NCBI RefSeq assembly: GCF_000224145.3
Contig: NC_020169.2
Span: 1,587,479-1,651,478, forward strand
Origin: Ciona intestinalis
Taxonomy: Eukaryota; Chordata; Ascidiacea; Phlebobranchia; Cionidae
Direction of reading: 5' to 3'
DNA: 64,000 nucleotides
Below the pieces are notes generated by a model. The model was not told where the DNA came from and did not search any database. It saw only the letters and a program-made list of their open reading frames with translations. Made by a program: the position numbers and the translations under genes. This document shows positions 48,901 to 60,400 of this stretch, in pieces (position 1 is the stretch's first letter; the number at the start of each line of letters is the position of its first letter).

Positions 48901-49152
48901 TTTTAAGGTAAAAATATATTTGTTTAAGGGCAATATAGGGTGGTCTATTCAACATTAAAATAATAAAATAAATAGATACATAGCCTACGCTACATTAAAT
49001 ACCTGTGGAGATGCAGTAACGGTATGGGGTTGTGGCCACACACTTCCTGGGCTTGTTTCACCTAACAGTGGTGCTGGATATCCTAGTTTACCTGTGGCAT
49101 GCACAGCACCAACAAGAAGAAGACATACTGCAAAGAAATCTCTGCAGCCCAT
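42937..49152 (-). CDS. Beta-hexosaminidase, tandem copy 2
   Basis: This GH20 paralogue of the preceding enzyme has exons, in transcription order, 49152..49003, 48696..48560, 48183..48098, 48034..47972, 47904..47858, 47617..47507, 47057..46956, 46534..46369, 45912..45765, 44841..44682, 44241..44067, 43697..43607, 43345..43241 and 43003..42937: 1608 nt, 535 residues. It has a signal peptide ([19 protein letters not shown]). Catalytic Asp 330-Glu 331 (HLGGDEV), AHRG, DTPGH, IVWQEV and CLWGEYVD are all present. Two positions differ from copy 1: HWHIVDA (Ala 216 for the second Asp) and PWYLEE (Glu 428 for Asp, Glu 429 for Tyr). It has one extra intron (47905-47971) splitting the exon that is single in copy 1. 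It is probably an active enzyme with altered specificity, though this is inference. A 54-bp spacer separates it from the upstream ORF. Confidence 0.95.
43241..43345 (-). other. HEX-2 exon 13: gene-conversion tract
   Basis: The 136 bp at 43220-43355 match 36334-36469 in HEX-1 with one mismatch. The match includes the 105-bp exon plus intron sequence on both sides. The other HEX exons are far more diverged. Confidence 0.8.
43740..43850 (+). mobile_element. Partial SINE in HEX-2 intron
   Basis: Shares TCAGTGATCACTATGTTGTC, CAAATTGTCAG and AAAACACCCAT with the SINE middle region; neither end is preserved. Confidence 0.5.
43857..44048 (-). mobile_element. TA MITE, reverse copy, HEX-2 intron
   Basis: GGGGATGGGACACCTTTAGC at the left and TACCCTACT at the right, with the reversed GTTTACTACCAAATG core. 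Confidence 0.88.
44908..45104 (-). mobile_element. TA MITE, reverse copy, HEX-2 intron
   Basis: Begins TAGGGTGGGGAAAGATGGG and ends CCCACCCTACTA; full length. Confidence 0.88.
45974..46166 (+). mobile_element. TA MITE, forward copy, HEX-2 intron
   Basis: Begins CAGTAGTGTGGGGG and ends CCCCCACTCTACTA; full length. Confidence 0.88.
48198..48552 (+). repeat. Tandem duplication, ~180-bp unit, HEX-2 intron
   Basis: Two units share GTATTAACAAATTGCATTG, GATAAAATCATTTTTGC and AATAGTTAGTTT. They differ at many positions, so the duplication is not recent. Confidence 0.8.
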
Positions 49153-49206
49153 TTTAACTTTAACCCAACTTGACCTAACACATATGTAACTGTGGGTCAA
49201 AAAATC
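49153..49206 (-). promoter_or_regulatory. 54-bp spacer with candidate trans-splice acceptor
   Basis: Read on the minus strand, the spacer has GATTTTTTGACCCACAG within ~16 bp of the upstream stop, a plausible acceptor, followed by a ~37-nt leader and the HEX-2 ATG. No AATAAA is present. Tunicates are known to resolve operons by spliced-leader trans-splicing, usually with very short spacers. Confidence 0.5.
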
Positions 49207-49812
49207 CTAATTAAACAATAATTTAGACATTTCCGCCCACACAAAGGAAGAAATAAAACAAGCAGCACTTTTACCACTCACTAGTAACAAATTTCCTTCT
49301 TTATTTAAGCTTTCTAAACCTAATGAGCTACAGAATTTGTAAGCAATAGATGGGTCCAGACAGGTACTGGAAGTGATTGTTATTCGAGTGCATATGCCCC
49401 GGTGTCGAGTTCCAAACGATAGGTTATGTACTGAACAAGAGTCTTTGGTGAACTTAACATCAAAAAACAATTTATCATCACAAGCATTTAAAACACAATC
49501 ATTTTCTCTGCAGTATTGTAGCATTTCTTCATACCAAGCCAGTATTTCATTATTTGGGGTTTCAGTATTTTGTTTATCAAGTTTGTATGTTTGTAAGATT
49601 TTGGACTGTCTTTCAAAGTCATTTTCATTCTGCTTTTTTTGAATTGTATCTCTAAGATCTTGTAAAAGAAACTTGCTTCGCTCTACATCAATAACTTTAT
49701 TCTTAGTTTTTGTATCTTTTGGTTGATCATTATCGTGTAGAAATGTTTCAAACCTTGATAAAAGTTGGGAAATTTGCCTCAGACAGAGTTTAGAATCACT
49801 TTCAGTATTCAT
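49207..49812 (-). CDS. Unrecognised 201-residue coiled-coil-like protein
   Basis: A single uninterrupted frame starts at ATG 49812 (MNTESDSKLCLRQI) and ends 54 bp before HEX-2. I do not recognise the family. Residues ~1-95 are highly charged and likely helical or coiled-coil (repeated K, E, D, N and Q with spaced L and I). The second half, from about residue 90 (EILAWYEEML), mixes beta-like and Cys-containing segments (CRENDCVLNACDDKLFF, TRITITSSTCLDP). No signal peptide or membrane segment is seen. The layout, a coil followed by a small alpha/beta domain, is like several kinetochore or RWD proteins, but that is only a guess. A TTTGTTTTTTAG acceptor lies 20-35 bp before the ATG, so an upstream 5' exon or a spliced leader is possible. 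It probably shares a transcript with HEX-2. Confidence 0.7.
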   Translation of the reverse strand: MNTESDSKLCLRQISQLLSRFETFLHDNDQPKDTKTKNKVIDVERSKFLLQDLRDTIQKKQNENDFERQSKILQTYKLDKQNTETPNNEILAWYEEMLQYCRENDCVLNACDDKLFFDVKFTKDSCSVHNLSFGTRHRGICTRITITSSTCLDPSIAYKFCSSLGLESLNKEGNLLLVSGKSAACFISSFVWAEMSKLLFN

Positions 49813-51143
49813 TAGATTTATCTTATTAATAATATCTAAAAAACAAATATGGAGAATTGACTCTTATGTTTAGTGATCCCGATTCTTGAAATAATAAGGA
49901 TCTGGTGCTACGGGAAGGTAACAGACAAAAATCAATTCAAACCAATTGTACAACAATCCTTATTTCTTACCATTACTAAAACCTTATCTAATCACAATAA
50001 CTAACGAACTATAAACCATGTTAAATATGGCATACTACTGCCCAACCAGAAGTATACGGGCCAAGCAAAGTCAAAATCAAGCACAAGTAACAGTAGAACC
50101 AATTAATCTACACACATGACACTTAAGAAGTGACAGTTTCCTTCCGTAAAGATCATGTTAATCATAAAATCACAAGCATGGCAAATGTTTGATTGTACGT
50201 TAATTCCTATAAGAATAGAAAACATAATATTATTTCAAAATTGAAATATCTTTCCACCTAAAAAATAAGGTAACTATGCATCCTGTTCTTAAAAAATGCA
50301 ATAGACACTACAATACCAAAAAGGAATAGGAAAGCTGAGACGAAAGGAGCTTTCTGCCCTTCTATACTAGAAAAGGGAAATTGCTCATCGGCTGAAGGGT
50401 GGGAAGTCACATTTCACATCTACAATTAGGCAAATAAAATATTATTTACTTTAAGTAAAAGAAGTTTTCCCTTTCTAACCCTCGTAACTTATTTAAATGC
50501 TCAGCTTCTCTCGGGCATCGGGCTCTTCTGTGTTGACCAGACATATGCAATACAGACAGTAAAAGATACATAGGGATAGGGTTGACTGTGTATTAAATAA
50601 GAATAATATTAATATCTATTAACATTGAAAACTGACCTTAATCTTTAAACTTATATTTATTTCAGGTTAACGTTTAGTTATTCTCACACTTTGGTGTTCT
50701 TTGGAAGTAGGGAACTGCAACGCTGAAGGTTAAAGAAAGACTTACTTTGATTTTTTTGTTTTGTTTTGAACGCCATACCAAAGTCTTTGTGAAATAGTCT
50801 GTCGTTATGTACGCCATGTTTGGTCAAATGTTATTGCTAAAAAGTATGCCCTTCATAAGTTGAACTGTTTACGGCCTACTAGAGATATCTCTAAGAGGCC
50901 ATGAACTGTTTAAGCAAAGGATAGTGTTCTTTGGTTTAGGCGAATAGATTAAAATCAGCAAAAAGTTTTACCTACTTATTTTAAGTTAAAATCACCGCGC
51001 TTCAAATCTTATGTTCTTTTTAATAATATATAACGCAGTTATCAAACACCGTAAACTATTTAAAGCGTTGAAAATTTAATTGAAATATAACGCCGAAAAT
51101 GTTCTTTTTTTTTAATTTACTCTTTTCGGAGTAAATACAAAAA
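49813..51143. other. Upstream region of the candidate operon
   Basis: About 1.3 kb without supported genes or MITEs. It probably holds the promoter of the 49812 ORF and a 5' UTR. Confidence 0.45.
51139..51143 (-). terminator. Pol III terminator (T5) after tRNA-Ala
   Basis: Read on the minus strand, five T residues directly follow the tRNA-Ala 3' end. No T-run lies between the two tRNAs. Confidence 0.85.
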
Positions 51144-51215
51144 TGGAGATGCCGGGGATCGAACCCGGGGCCTCACACATGCAAAGCGTGCGCTCTACCA
51201 CTGAGCTACATCCCC
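51144..51215 (-). tRNA. tRNA-Ala (TGC)
   Basis: 72 nt, starting GGGGATGTAGCTCAGTGG. The 7-bp acceptor stem is GGGGATG with CATCTCC (one G-T pair). The anticodon loop CTTTGCATG reads TGC. The T arm has GGGTTCGATCCC, a standard B box. Confidence 0.97.
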
Positions 51216-51218
51216 AAT

Positions 51219-51300
51219 CGACGAGGATGGGATTCGAACCCACGCGTGCAGAGCACAATGGATTAGCAGTCCATCGCCTTAACCACTCGGCCACCTCGTC
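51219..51300 (-). tRNA. tRNA-Ser (GCT)
   Basis: 82 nt, with a perfect acceptor stem (GACGAGG/CCTCGTC) and discriminator G. The anticodon loop ACTGCTAAT reads GCT. The long variable arm and GGGTTCGAATCCC T arm fit a serine tRNA. It is the 5' member of a pair, three bases from tRNA-Ala. Confidence 0.97.
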
Positions 51301-54300
51301 GGCGCATCGACATGTGCGAAACACGGGAGACTAAGATATTGAAGCGGCGTTGTGACGTAATGAATCATTTATTGCCTGTTTTTCACATCATTTACATCTC
51401 CAGAAGAAATAAAATTACGAACAAGCTACGCTCTTTAGCCAAGGTAAGTAATAGAGAGTACTTGATTGGCGTTAAAAGAGCAGATTGGGCACTTATAACT
51501 TATTGCGGTTCCACAAATTGTCAGACACTTTAGCTTTGCGTCTGTGTTAGCAATTTTCATAGTATCATAATCAAGAGTTCAGACGAACGCTGCAACACTC
51601 GATTCCGCTCTTTAACAGGCATGTAATTTTCACGACAAAATTTGCACATGTTTCCCATCATCAAAGCAATTGCGTTTTGCAGGTGTGTGTTTCTCACGAT
51701 AATCAATTATTAATTGGGTAATGTAGGAGGCTTGCATACTGAGCGTTAACATAAATGGCCAGTACAATTGATACTAAAGTATGTTAGGTTAGGAGTTGAA
51801 CTTTTGTTGCTCGTTGGTTGTTTAAAATTGCACAAATACGACGGACCGGGAATATCAGTTTTACCAGTATGAAGTATTTGCGTGGACTTTTACAATCAGA
51901 TACCGTTAGAATCAGATTAAACGGAAGTCTTAATATAGCGACGTTTCTGATTGTATCACAAATGTAGCCCAACTTTTACAAAAACACGGCCTGTTTTCTG
52001 CTTATATAGCGCTTAGTTCGTCATCCTGTAAAAAGTCGCAGAGCGTTCAGTGTAATCGGATTTTAATAATTATAATGAAGTAGTTTAGTCATTTTAACGT
52101 AAATTTACATGTTTTGATGTCGGTCATTTAGATCTGTAAAAGTATTTTATTTTTTAGAGAAGCAGGCAACGCCATGTGTCTTTGTGCAAAGACCCTGTAT
52201 TTTAACGACAAGTTTCTTTAGATTTTTTTCNGGTGTATAAGGTAACAATGGTGTGAGTGTGGTGTAAGGCATCACCGTCATTAGAATGAAGGCCTACCGC
52301 AGTGGTATTGATAGCAATGGAAAACAGGTAAAGGTGACTATCCAAGTTGTTATAACAACCGGGTGAGGGGTATTCCATACTTGGTTAGCAGGCTGTAATA
52401 ATAGGTCTGGAGGACCGGCGTATATATTCATTCTAGTGGCTTTTAGATGCTGGTACCCCGGGGCAACTTGCGTCAATCCGACAGGTCTCTGAAGGCCTGC
52501 GTGGTCCGTGGTCTTATGGTTAGATTATATCTGTAAGGAGGTTTTGGTGTAAATAGGTAGTTTCCAGAAATTACAGAATACACTAGTCTGTTGTGAAATT
52601 TGCGCCAATTAGACTTTATTAAATCAGACGTATGTAAAACCTAGATAGTACACTGTAATTTCAACGCAAGAAATGTAAGCTATTCCCTATTGGATAGTGG
52701 GAAACAATATTCAGTTTACAATTGAACACTTTTAGGCCATTAGCTGCGTTTTGGACATAAGGGACCGTTTTAACAAAACCTGGATGACCACAGACGATTG
52801 CCAAGCCAAAACGTGAATACACTGGTCGGACGTTATTTCTGACAAGAAAACAGCTTGTAAGAAAAAGATCAACTTATTGGAATGCCAACATAGCCTTTTT
52901 TAAGACAATGTAGTTATTTGTAAGCTCATGTGTAGTCGAGTAGCATACAGGTATAGTCCTCTATCTATTTTCATGTTACGGCTTAGTTTTGTGTTTTGAA
53001 TGTAGACGCCATATGGTTTATTTGTCCTATAGTATAGATAAACCGACTGAGCCGATATTCATAAGACTGTTCATTGTGTAACCCAATCACCTTTCCAAGC
53101 CGGAACAGCGACATAGACAATGCTACACCGTTGAATTTGATAATAGCCACAAAATCCGACAGTGTTTGTATAATCCGCAATCTGTTTTAGGCAACTAGAA
53201 TATTTTCAAAGTTTAGACAAAGTCTGACAGATCTTCTGGTAAACGCACGTTGCTTCTTTTAGTTTATAGATCTGCTTTTCTGTTTGAACTCCGTCTCGGC
53301 GCTTGTTTGATTACACGTGTGTGCATGCGAGCGCGTACAGTAACGCTTCAGTAATCCTGCCGTGACGCAACAATGGACTGAGTTGCGCGGCCAAATCATG
53401 CTCACTTTATATCCTTTTAAAGTATGACTGAGACATGTGCATGCAGGCGATACAGGCACAGCTAATACCAAGTCAGTTATTCCAATTTTTATCCGGAGTT
53501 TGTACTTTAATTGGATAGACGCTCATAGTGAAAAGCCAGACGTTTCAGTGTGTTTTGTACCGACTGTGTGTTCGGCAGTTTAAATATACAAACCGTTTCT
53601 AAACTGTGGTCCTGTGAGAATCTCACAGTAAGATTAGATTGTGGTTTTAACAAGTGGAGCATATTTGGCAGTAAAGGAAACGGTAATTAGCATTTGTATT
53701 AATAAGTATGTACGCGTTTGGTAAACAAGAAAGAAGGTGTTACGCCACCGAAATTCCATTACGAACGTGTAAGCAGTTGAATGTTTTCTAATACGTCACA
53801 TCGCAAAATAACAGAAACACGTCATTAGTATGTTGTTACGTGACTACAAGACTGAGGAAGGCGTGATTTCTCTCATTAACATTATGCAATGCATTCGTAT
53901 ATACGTTGCTATTTGTGAGTCTGTTTTCATGTTTTAACTGAGTGTGAGTGGTCTAGGTGTAGAACTGTAAATACTCATAGGTAGCTATATAAACACAAAA
54001 ACAAGTCCCGGGAAGTATCCGGTTCCAAAAGATAGTAGCTTGGTTTTCTCAGCACTTAGAATACCGCAGTGGCTTTTAAACGAGTGGGATATGGTCTCAA
54101 GAAATATCTGCGACGCTCCATTATGGCCATTAGACTTTATTAACGGAACTTCGTATATTAACTGAATTGATACAATCACTCAAAATGCATTTACATCTGA
54201 CATTGTAATATCGTTAAGTACAAGAGTTCTTTTAATTCTAAGCAATGAAACGTCGTTACGCTATGGTCCTCTATTTATATTTAGTAAACATAGGCTGTAC

Positions 54301-54457
54301 ATATATTTTATATGGAGCATACGGGTGGTTAGGCAAGTACATAAAACATCGCTATAAAGCATAATGGACATTTAACATGCATTAAACCCTTTTTTTTTTC
54401 AATTTAGGTGTAAGTTAAAATCACCGAGTAGTTAGTTATATTTCTAGGAAATTTGCT
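51301..54457. other. Intergenic region between tRNAs and GALNT
   Basis: About 3.2 kb of repeat-poor sequence with one N at 52231. It should contain the GALNT promoter and 5' UTR. No ORF with a recognisable domain and no MITE or SINE is seen. Confidence 0.5.
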
Positions 54458-57400
54458 ATGAGGGTAGTTACTTGCAGAAAAGGAAGGTCCCAGCGTATTG
54501 TATTTATATCGACATGCGCTATTCTTTTACTTGTGTTTTATTTCGCGCTACGTGACAATGACGTCAACGAATTCACTGACGTCAAAGCTAAACACATCGA
54601 AAAAAAGCGGGAAAATGTAGTAGAGGACGATTATGCGTAAGTAATTTTGTTGTTGGCTTTTTTTTTACTGTTGACTCCATGTTGAGGTCTCAAAAATAAC
54701 AAACAAAACTTTTGCCACAAAGTTGGTACCAATGAAACACGATTTAGTATCAACAATTTTATGTGTCACAATTCATTATCTCGCCCCATGGCATTCGGGT
54801 TTATACCTTTAATAAAACATACGCATTTCGTCTTCTACTGTGGAATTTGCAGGCGCATTTTCTGTCCCGCCGTTTCCCCATGTATAATTCATTAAAGCAA
54901 TATATATAGAATCGTTAAGAACCTGTTTATTACGGTAGATTAAATCTTGACTTTGCAACAATCTCAGGTCCTTATTCAAACCCGCATTATCGAGACCTGC
55001 AGACATTGATCCCCGCGGACCCGGCGAGGGGGGTTCGGCGGTCAGACTTCTAAATTTGAGCCCAGAAGTATCGAAACAGCAAGAAGACAGCATTCAAACT
55101 TACGCGGTCAATCAATTCGTAAGTGAACGCATTTCATTGCACCGAAGACTTCAAGACCCGAGACATGAGATGTAAGTCGTATCAAAATTAATGTTTGTGC
55201 AACTGTTAAAAGTTACAACACAGCCGCTGGGGGTAAATTTCCCCCAAGTTTTAAACATGTCTTTTTTGGTTATGACTGTTACGTAAACGGTATTTTAATG
55301 CGCAAACAAGGGTAATTCCGTTAACTTATCAACTACCAATCGTGCGGCGGTTTCCGTATAATCTTGATTTGGTGGGGTCAAGTTCGGGAACTGCGTCAAG
55401 TTAGTTTTTATCAAACTCATCTCATGACAACCGCTCAAGCGACAAGATGCTTATCGAGGTGAAGTAGGAGCAGAAAAATCAAGTTTCCGTTTTTTTCCCT
55501 TATAAACTTGCGTTTTAAATGATTAAATTGTTTTTAAAAGGTCCCCAAATAAACAACATTATTTCCCTGCTGTAGCTGTCGTCAGGCATAATGTATTTTC
55601 GAAAGTCTTCCCGTACGACAGAGGCAACGTTAAAAAAATTGGGTATTATTTTTGACCAAAAAAATCAGTATTTGGAAATGAAATTGTATATTTTAATTGT
55701 ACACATTTCAGCCAACGTATTATTGGTTACAATTCGAAAAAGACAATATGATGAGTGGGAGTGCTACTTCACTAATAGAATCTTCTTTTTTATTTGAGTA
55801 ATGTTTTTCTGATTTTTTAGTCGCGGTTACACCGTTAAAGCGAATGCCAATTTGTGATGCTATATGACCCAGGAAAACTCGTAGGGTGTTTATAAATACT
55901 ACACATCACTTAATTACTTACGACAGTAAGATAAAATCAGGATTCGGCCGCAACAAGCTTATATGGTTATATCTATGCAGTTTAGTTGCAAGGCACAAGT
56001 CTGCTAGATAAGATAATATCTTTTTGGACATTCTTACATGGTTGTTTTATTGTCCGACCGTATACGCCTGTGAGTGTTTAATAGTTTTCGAATTTTGTAC
56101 AAACACGATGGTGCATTTTATAAACTAAGCCGAAAATGACTCGACTGTGTCGACTTGTTTGTTAATTTAAATCGATGGAGTTAAGTCTTGCATTTCCATA
56201 GCACTTTACCTTTCTTTTCTATTATCCCAAGGCAACAGTGGATAATGCTTTTATGCCATTATCATGTGCGGCTTTTCACGTAGGCGTAAACGGCTCGCAC
56301 TTAAAATATTTAAAGAACTAAACATATAGTATACCCCAGCCAAACTTACAGCATAAGTTGGTTTCGTATTTCTATGTTATGTTTGACGTCTGCTAGTTTA
56401 CATCGCCATCGATTTTACTTTAAATTCATTTCCTTCGATCGTACTTGGTAAAATTTACGTTTTGATCGAAGTGAGGTTAACGGGCACGTTGAAACGTCGC
56501 ATACAATGTTGGCACGGTTGTATCGATAAATAATTTAAGTCTAAAGTCACTCATGGTTCGCGTGTATGTAGATCACTTTGTTTATCCCGTCATATTAGAT
56601 CTGCAAGTCCACGTCGCTCTACGTAGTATAGAAAGAAAGCTATATGCATTCTAAATGCCATAATCGATATATACCTCGCCTATAATTGCAATCCCGTGAT
56701 TTGTTGTTATATTCGAATAAAACGATTGGCCCCAGTCTTTCAGGTTCAGTTATAGCGGAAAGCTATACACCGTGTGTTTTTATTTATCCGTTTCTTACAT
56801 GTACATATTCTGAACATTAGTAAAATATACTATATAAAAAACGTTTGTTTACTAAATTACCAGGAGAACGCGTCGTTTTGATAAGCAAACGGTTTTGGGC
56901 CCGAATCTGGAGGCACACCTATCGTCTAAGTCAGTGGTTAAGTGCTTAAAAACACATTCCCACAAAAACTTTACATTATATTGTACGTTTATAAGTACCG
57001 TAGGATTAAATACATGCCACTGGATGTGCGTTTATACAATATGCTTGCCACATTCGGTTTTCGGCATACGATCAAGGTTTACGATAATAAACAAACTTTA
57101 CTACATTTGATAACTAAACTTGCATCCAAAAATCGACACCTTGTTGATCGTTTTGTTAGTCCGGATATATAAAAATGCTTATTACCTAGAATACCAGATA
57201 ATACAGAAACGTGTGGTAGAGTGGGGTAAAATGGGACACGCTTTCATTGTCTTTCCTGTCCCATTTGGTTCATCCATAATCCTACAGTACTATATACCAT
57301 GGTTAGGTTTTATATACACCACCGTTATAACAGTAGCTCTCCCGAACTTTGAGCTTAACCGATTTTTGTTTTATTGCGTGGTATATGTAGCGACCTATAG

Positions 57401-60400
57401 TGCAGTATACGTCTCATTTCCTGATCCGACTTCCCTTGCATAGCTGCGTTATATATGGCGAATAAACAGACATTAATCAAATAATCGATCGTGATTAAAA
57501 TACGGCGATGCTATTAATATACCATCCACTGCATTTAGTGACTGTAGTATATCGCTGTGTGTTGTTTTCACGTTTAATCTATAGCCCTGTAATTTTAGAT
57601 TTGTTTCTGAATGATTAAAAATTAGCCTTGCAAATGTTGGGGTAATCAACGTCCTGCCCTGGCTTAAATGAACCAAAAGAAAAAAAGTGTGCCTTGTTCA
57701 AAAGAAATATAAATATATGTATTATGTATTGTTCTTTTTTCGAATGTTCCGTTGTAGAATCTAGATGGCTTAATTTGAAATCTTTTTTTTGTAATTTTTT
57801 ACAACCAAATTTTGTAATGCTCGTTTTGCTTTCTGAATCAGATGAAAATTGTGCGTAATGGTAACTATTTCTTTTAACATTGTTTGTATGTATGCAGGTG
57901 TAAATCAAGAAGGCCGTTCGATTATCGAAGCTTACCCACTACAAGTGTAGTGATAGCGTTTTATAACGAAGGATGGTCAACGTTAATACGTACAGTGTTT
58001 AGTGTGTTACATAATTCACCAGATGCGTTGCTCACTGAAATTATTCTCGTGGACGACTACAGTGACAAAGGTTGGTTTTACAAATCAAAGCCAAGTATTA
58101 TCGCTGAAAACTAGTTATAATACTGTGGGGTAAGATGGGATACCGTTAGCAGTTGAAACCGATATTTCCTGATCGTGTTATTACTGTTATTAACATTTAA
58201 CAACGCTGTTTTAGAGTCGGGATACTGTTATATATTTTGTAATTACCGTTTGTTTTTTACCAAATATAAAGAGAATGAAAAACATGTCCCATCTTACCTC
58301 ACCAATCTATATGCAAGTTCACAATATGCTTGAAAGACTAGCTTGAAGTAGAACTTATAGTCTAACTCTTTCCTGATTTGTATATGATAATTTAGTTTTA
58401 AAATGATTTCACGCATTCTCTATCTTTTTCTAGTTTATCTAAAGGACAAATTGGCGGATTTTCTCAAAGCCTTGGCTCGTGTACGTTTAGTACGAACAAC
58501 GAAGAGAGAAGGTTTGGTCCGAGCACGATTACTCGGAGCTTCACTTGCGAAAGGTATTGCCATATATGCTCATCACAGAAATACAGATGGTGCAAATCGT
58601 GCCACTGTTTTATTTAAAAGTACAAGCGTATCTTTATAGTTAAGCGGGACAAACTGTACCTGTGCAAATAGACCTTTAGACTTTGTGCTCGTTGAACTAT
58701 GGTTAGGCCAGCTTTGTCTGTTTTATTATTGCTCATAAATATGCTGTAATACCGCCTAATAAAATTAGTTTTGTTTTAAGAGGTGATTACCTGCTGATAT
58801 ACAAATCAGTAAAGACGATAACATGTATTTTTCCTTCTCTTCGTTTTTTTAATTTATAGTAAGGTGGGAAAGTTGGGATACCGTTTGATTTTATTTTCGT
58901 TCCATTTGGTAGTGGTAGTAGACAGTAAATACTCAAAGAATTTTTAACCTGTATCCTCACAAGTCCCATAGAACGTTCGTCGTTGTCAATTGTTTAAAAT
59001 TAAAACACAATCCGAATATTTAGATATTATGTGCTAAATATGTCCCGTCTTGCCCCACCCTACCATATGATCTTCGGAATCGCTATCGTTTTTAAGAAAT
59101 AAATAAAAAAATGTAATATTAATTAGGTTATGTAAAATTGTGCTCATGTTATGTCTTCTCAACAAAATTCCGCATGTCTTAACCTAACCCTTTTTATCCA
59201 GGTGAAGTTCTTACTTTCCTGGATTGCCACTGTGAGTGCGTGGAAGGATGGTTGGAACCGCTATTGGAGAGAATCATGGAAGATGAATCGGTGATTGTGG
59301 TGCCAGTGATTGACACGATAGATTGGAACACATTCGAGTGAGTACAGTTCGTACTTTCGTTACATGGAAAATCGTTTAAATATTTAAGTCCCCAAAAGAT
59401 ACATACGTTGTAGTTAATTTCGAACACTATATAGACTTTGCAGTTAAACGTATATATATAGTAGGGTGGGGGAAGATGGAACACCTTTAGGACATTCAAA
59501 TATCCTAATCGTGTTTTAAACAATTACCAACGGTCTATGAGAGTCGTGAGAATATAGTTTTAGAATTTTTTAAATGCTCTTTGCTTACTACTAAATTTGA
59601 AGAGAAAACAGAGTTAACAGGTGTTCTATCTTCTCCCATCCTACTATATTTTGTAACAAAAGTTTGTTTTTATCCAGTCTGCTTTATTTAAAACTGGTTA
59701 TCATAAATTTAAGATAAACGTCATAAACTACATTGACGTCAACGCTTCATTGGACTTTTTCCAAAATTTCGTTCTGCAATTACTTTCATCCTTCATTCCC
59801 GCCCACGGCGATATATAAGTTGTTTGTGTGCCATACACACCTGTACAAATTGTTTAGTTGCCAGTTCTCAAGCAATCTGGCTTTTATTTTAACACATTTC
59901 CAAAACAACGTAAATTGCGCAATTTCGTGTGCTTTTTCCTATAAAACAGGATTTCTTACTTACTTGCATATACGTATTATATTCACGCATATCTCTTGCG
60001 TTCAAAACACTTAAACGCACGTAACCACTAACGTATGATTTGGCAAACCACAGATACTACTACGGTGGCCACGAACCTCAAATCGGTGGCTTCGACTGGA
60101 GATTGACGTTTCAATGGCATACCATACCAGACCATGAGAGGAAACGAAGGAAGAGTCCCGTGGACCCCATACGTTCGCCCACGATGGCTGGGGGTCTTTT
60201 CGCAGTGAGTAAGAGGTACTTCACTCGCATAGGAACCTACGACGCGGGGATGGAAATTTGGGGAGGAGAGAATTTGGAACTTTCGTTCAGGGTAAGCTCA
60301 ATCACCATTTTACACGAAATTAACGATTTATATTGTTTTCGCGTTAGCGAACTTTGACAATGCATTTTTAAATGAAACTAATAAATTGTATTATAGTAGT

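Noticed and set aside
49903-51100. Extra upstream exons for the 49812 ORF
   Set aside because: Candidate splice sites exist, but no coding segment with matching phase and convincing composition was found.
57120-57443. 107-codon plus-strand frame in GALNT intron 2
   Set aside because: It reads through a MITE remnant and has no GALNT-like sequence.
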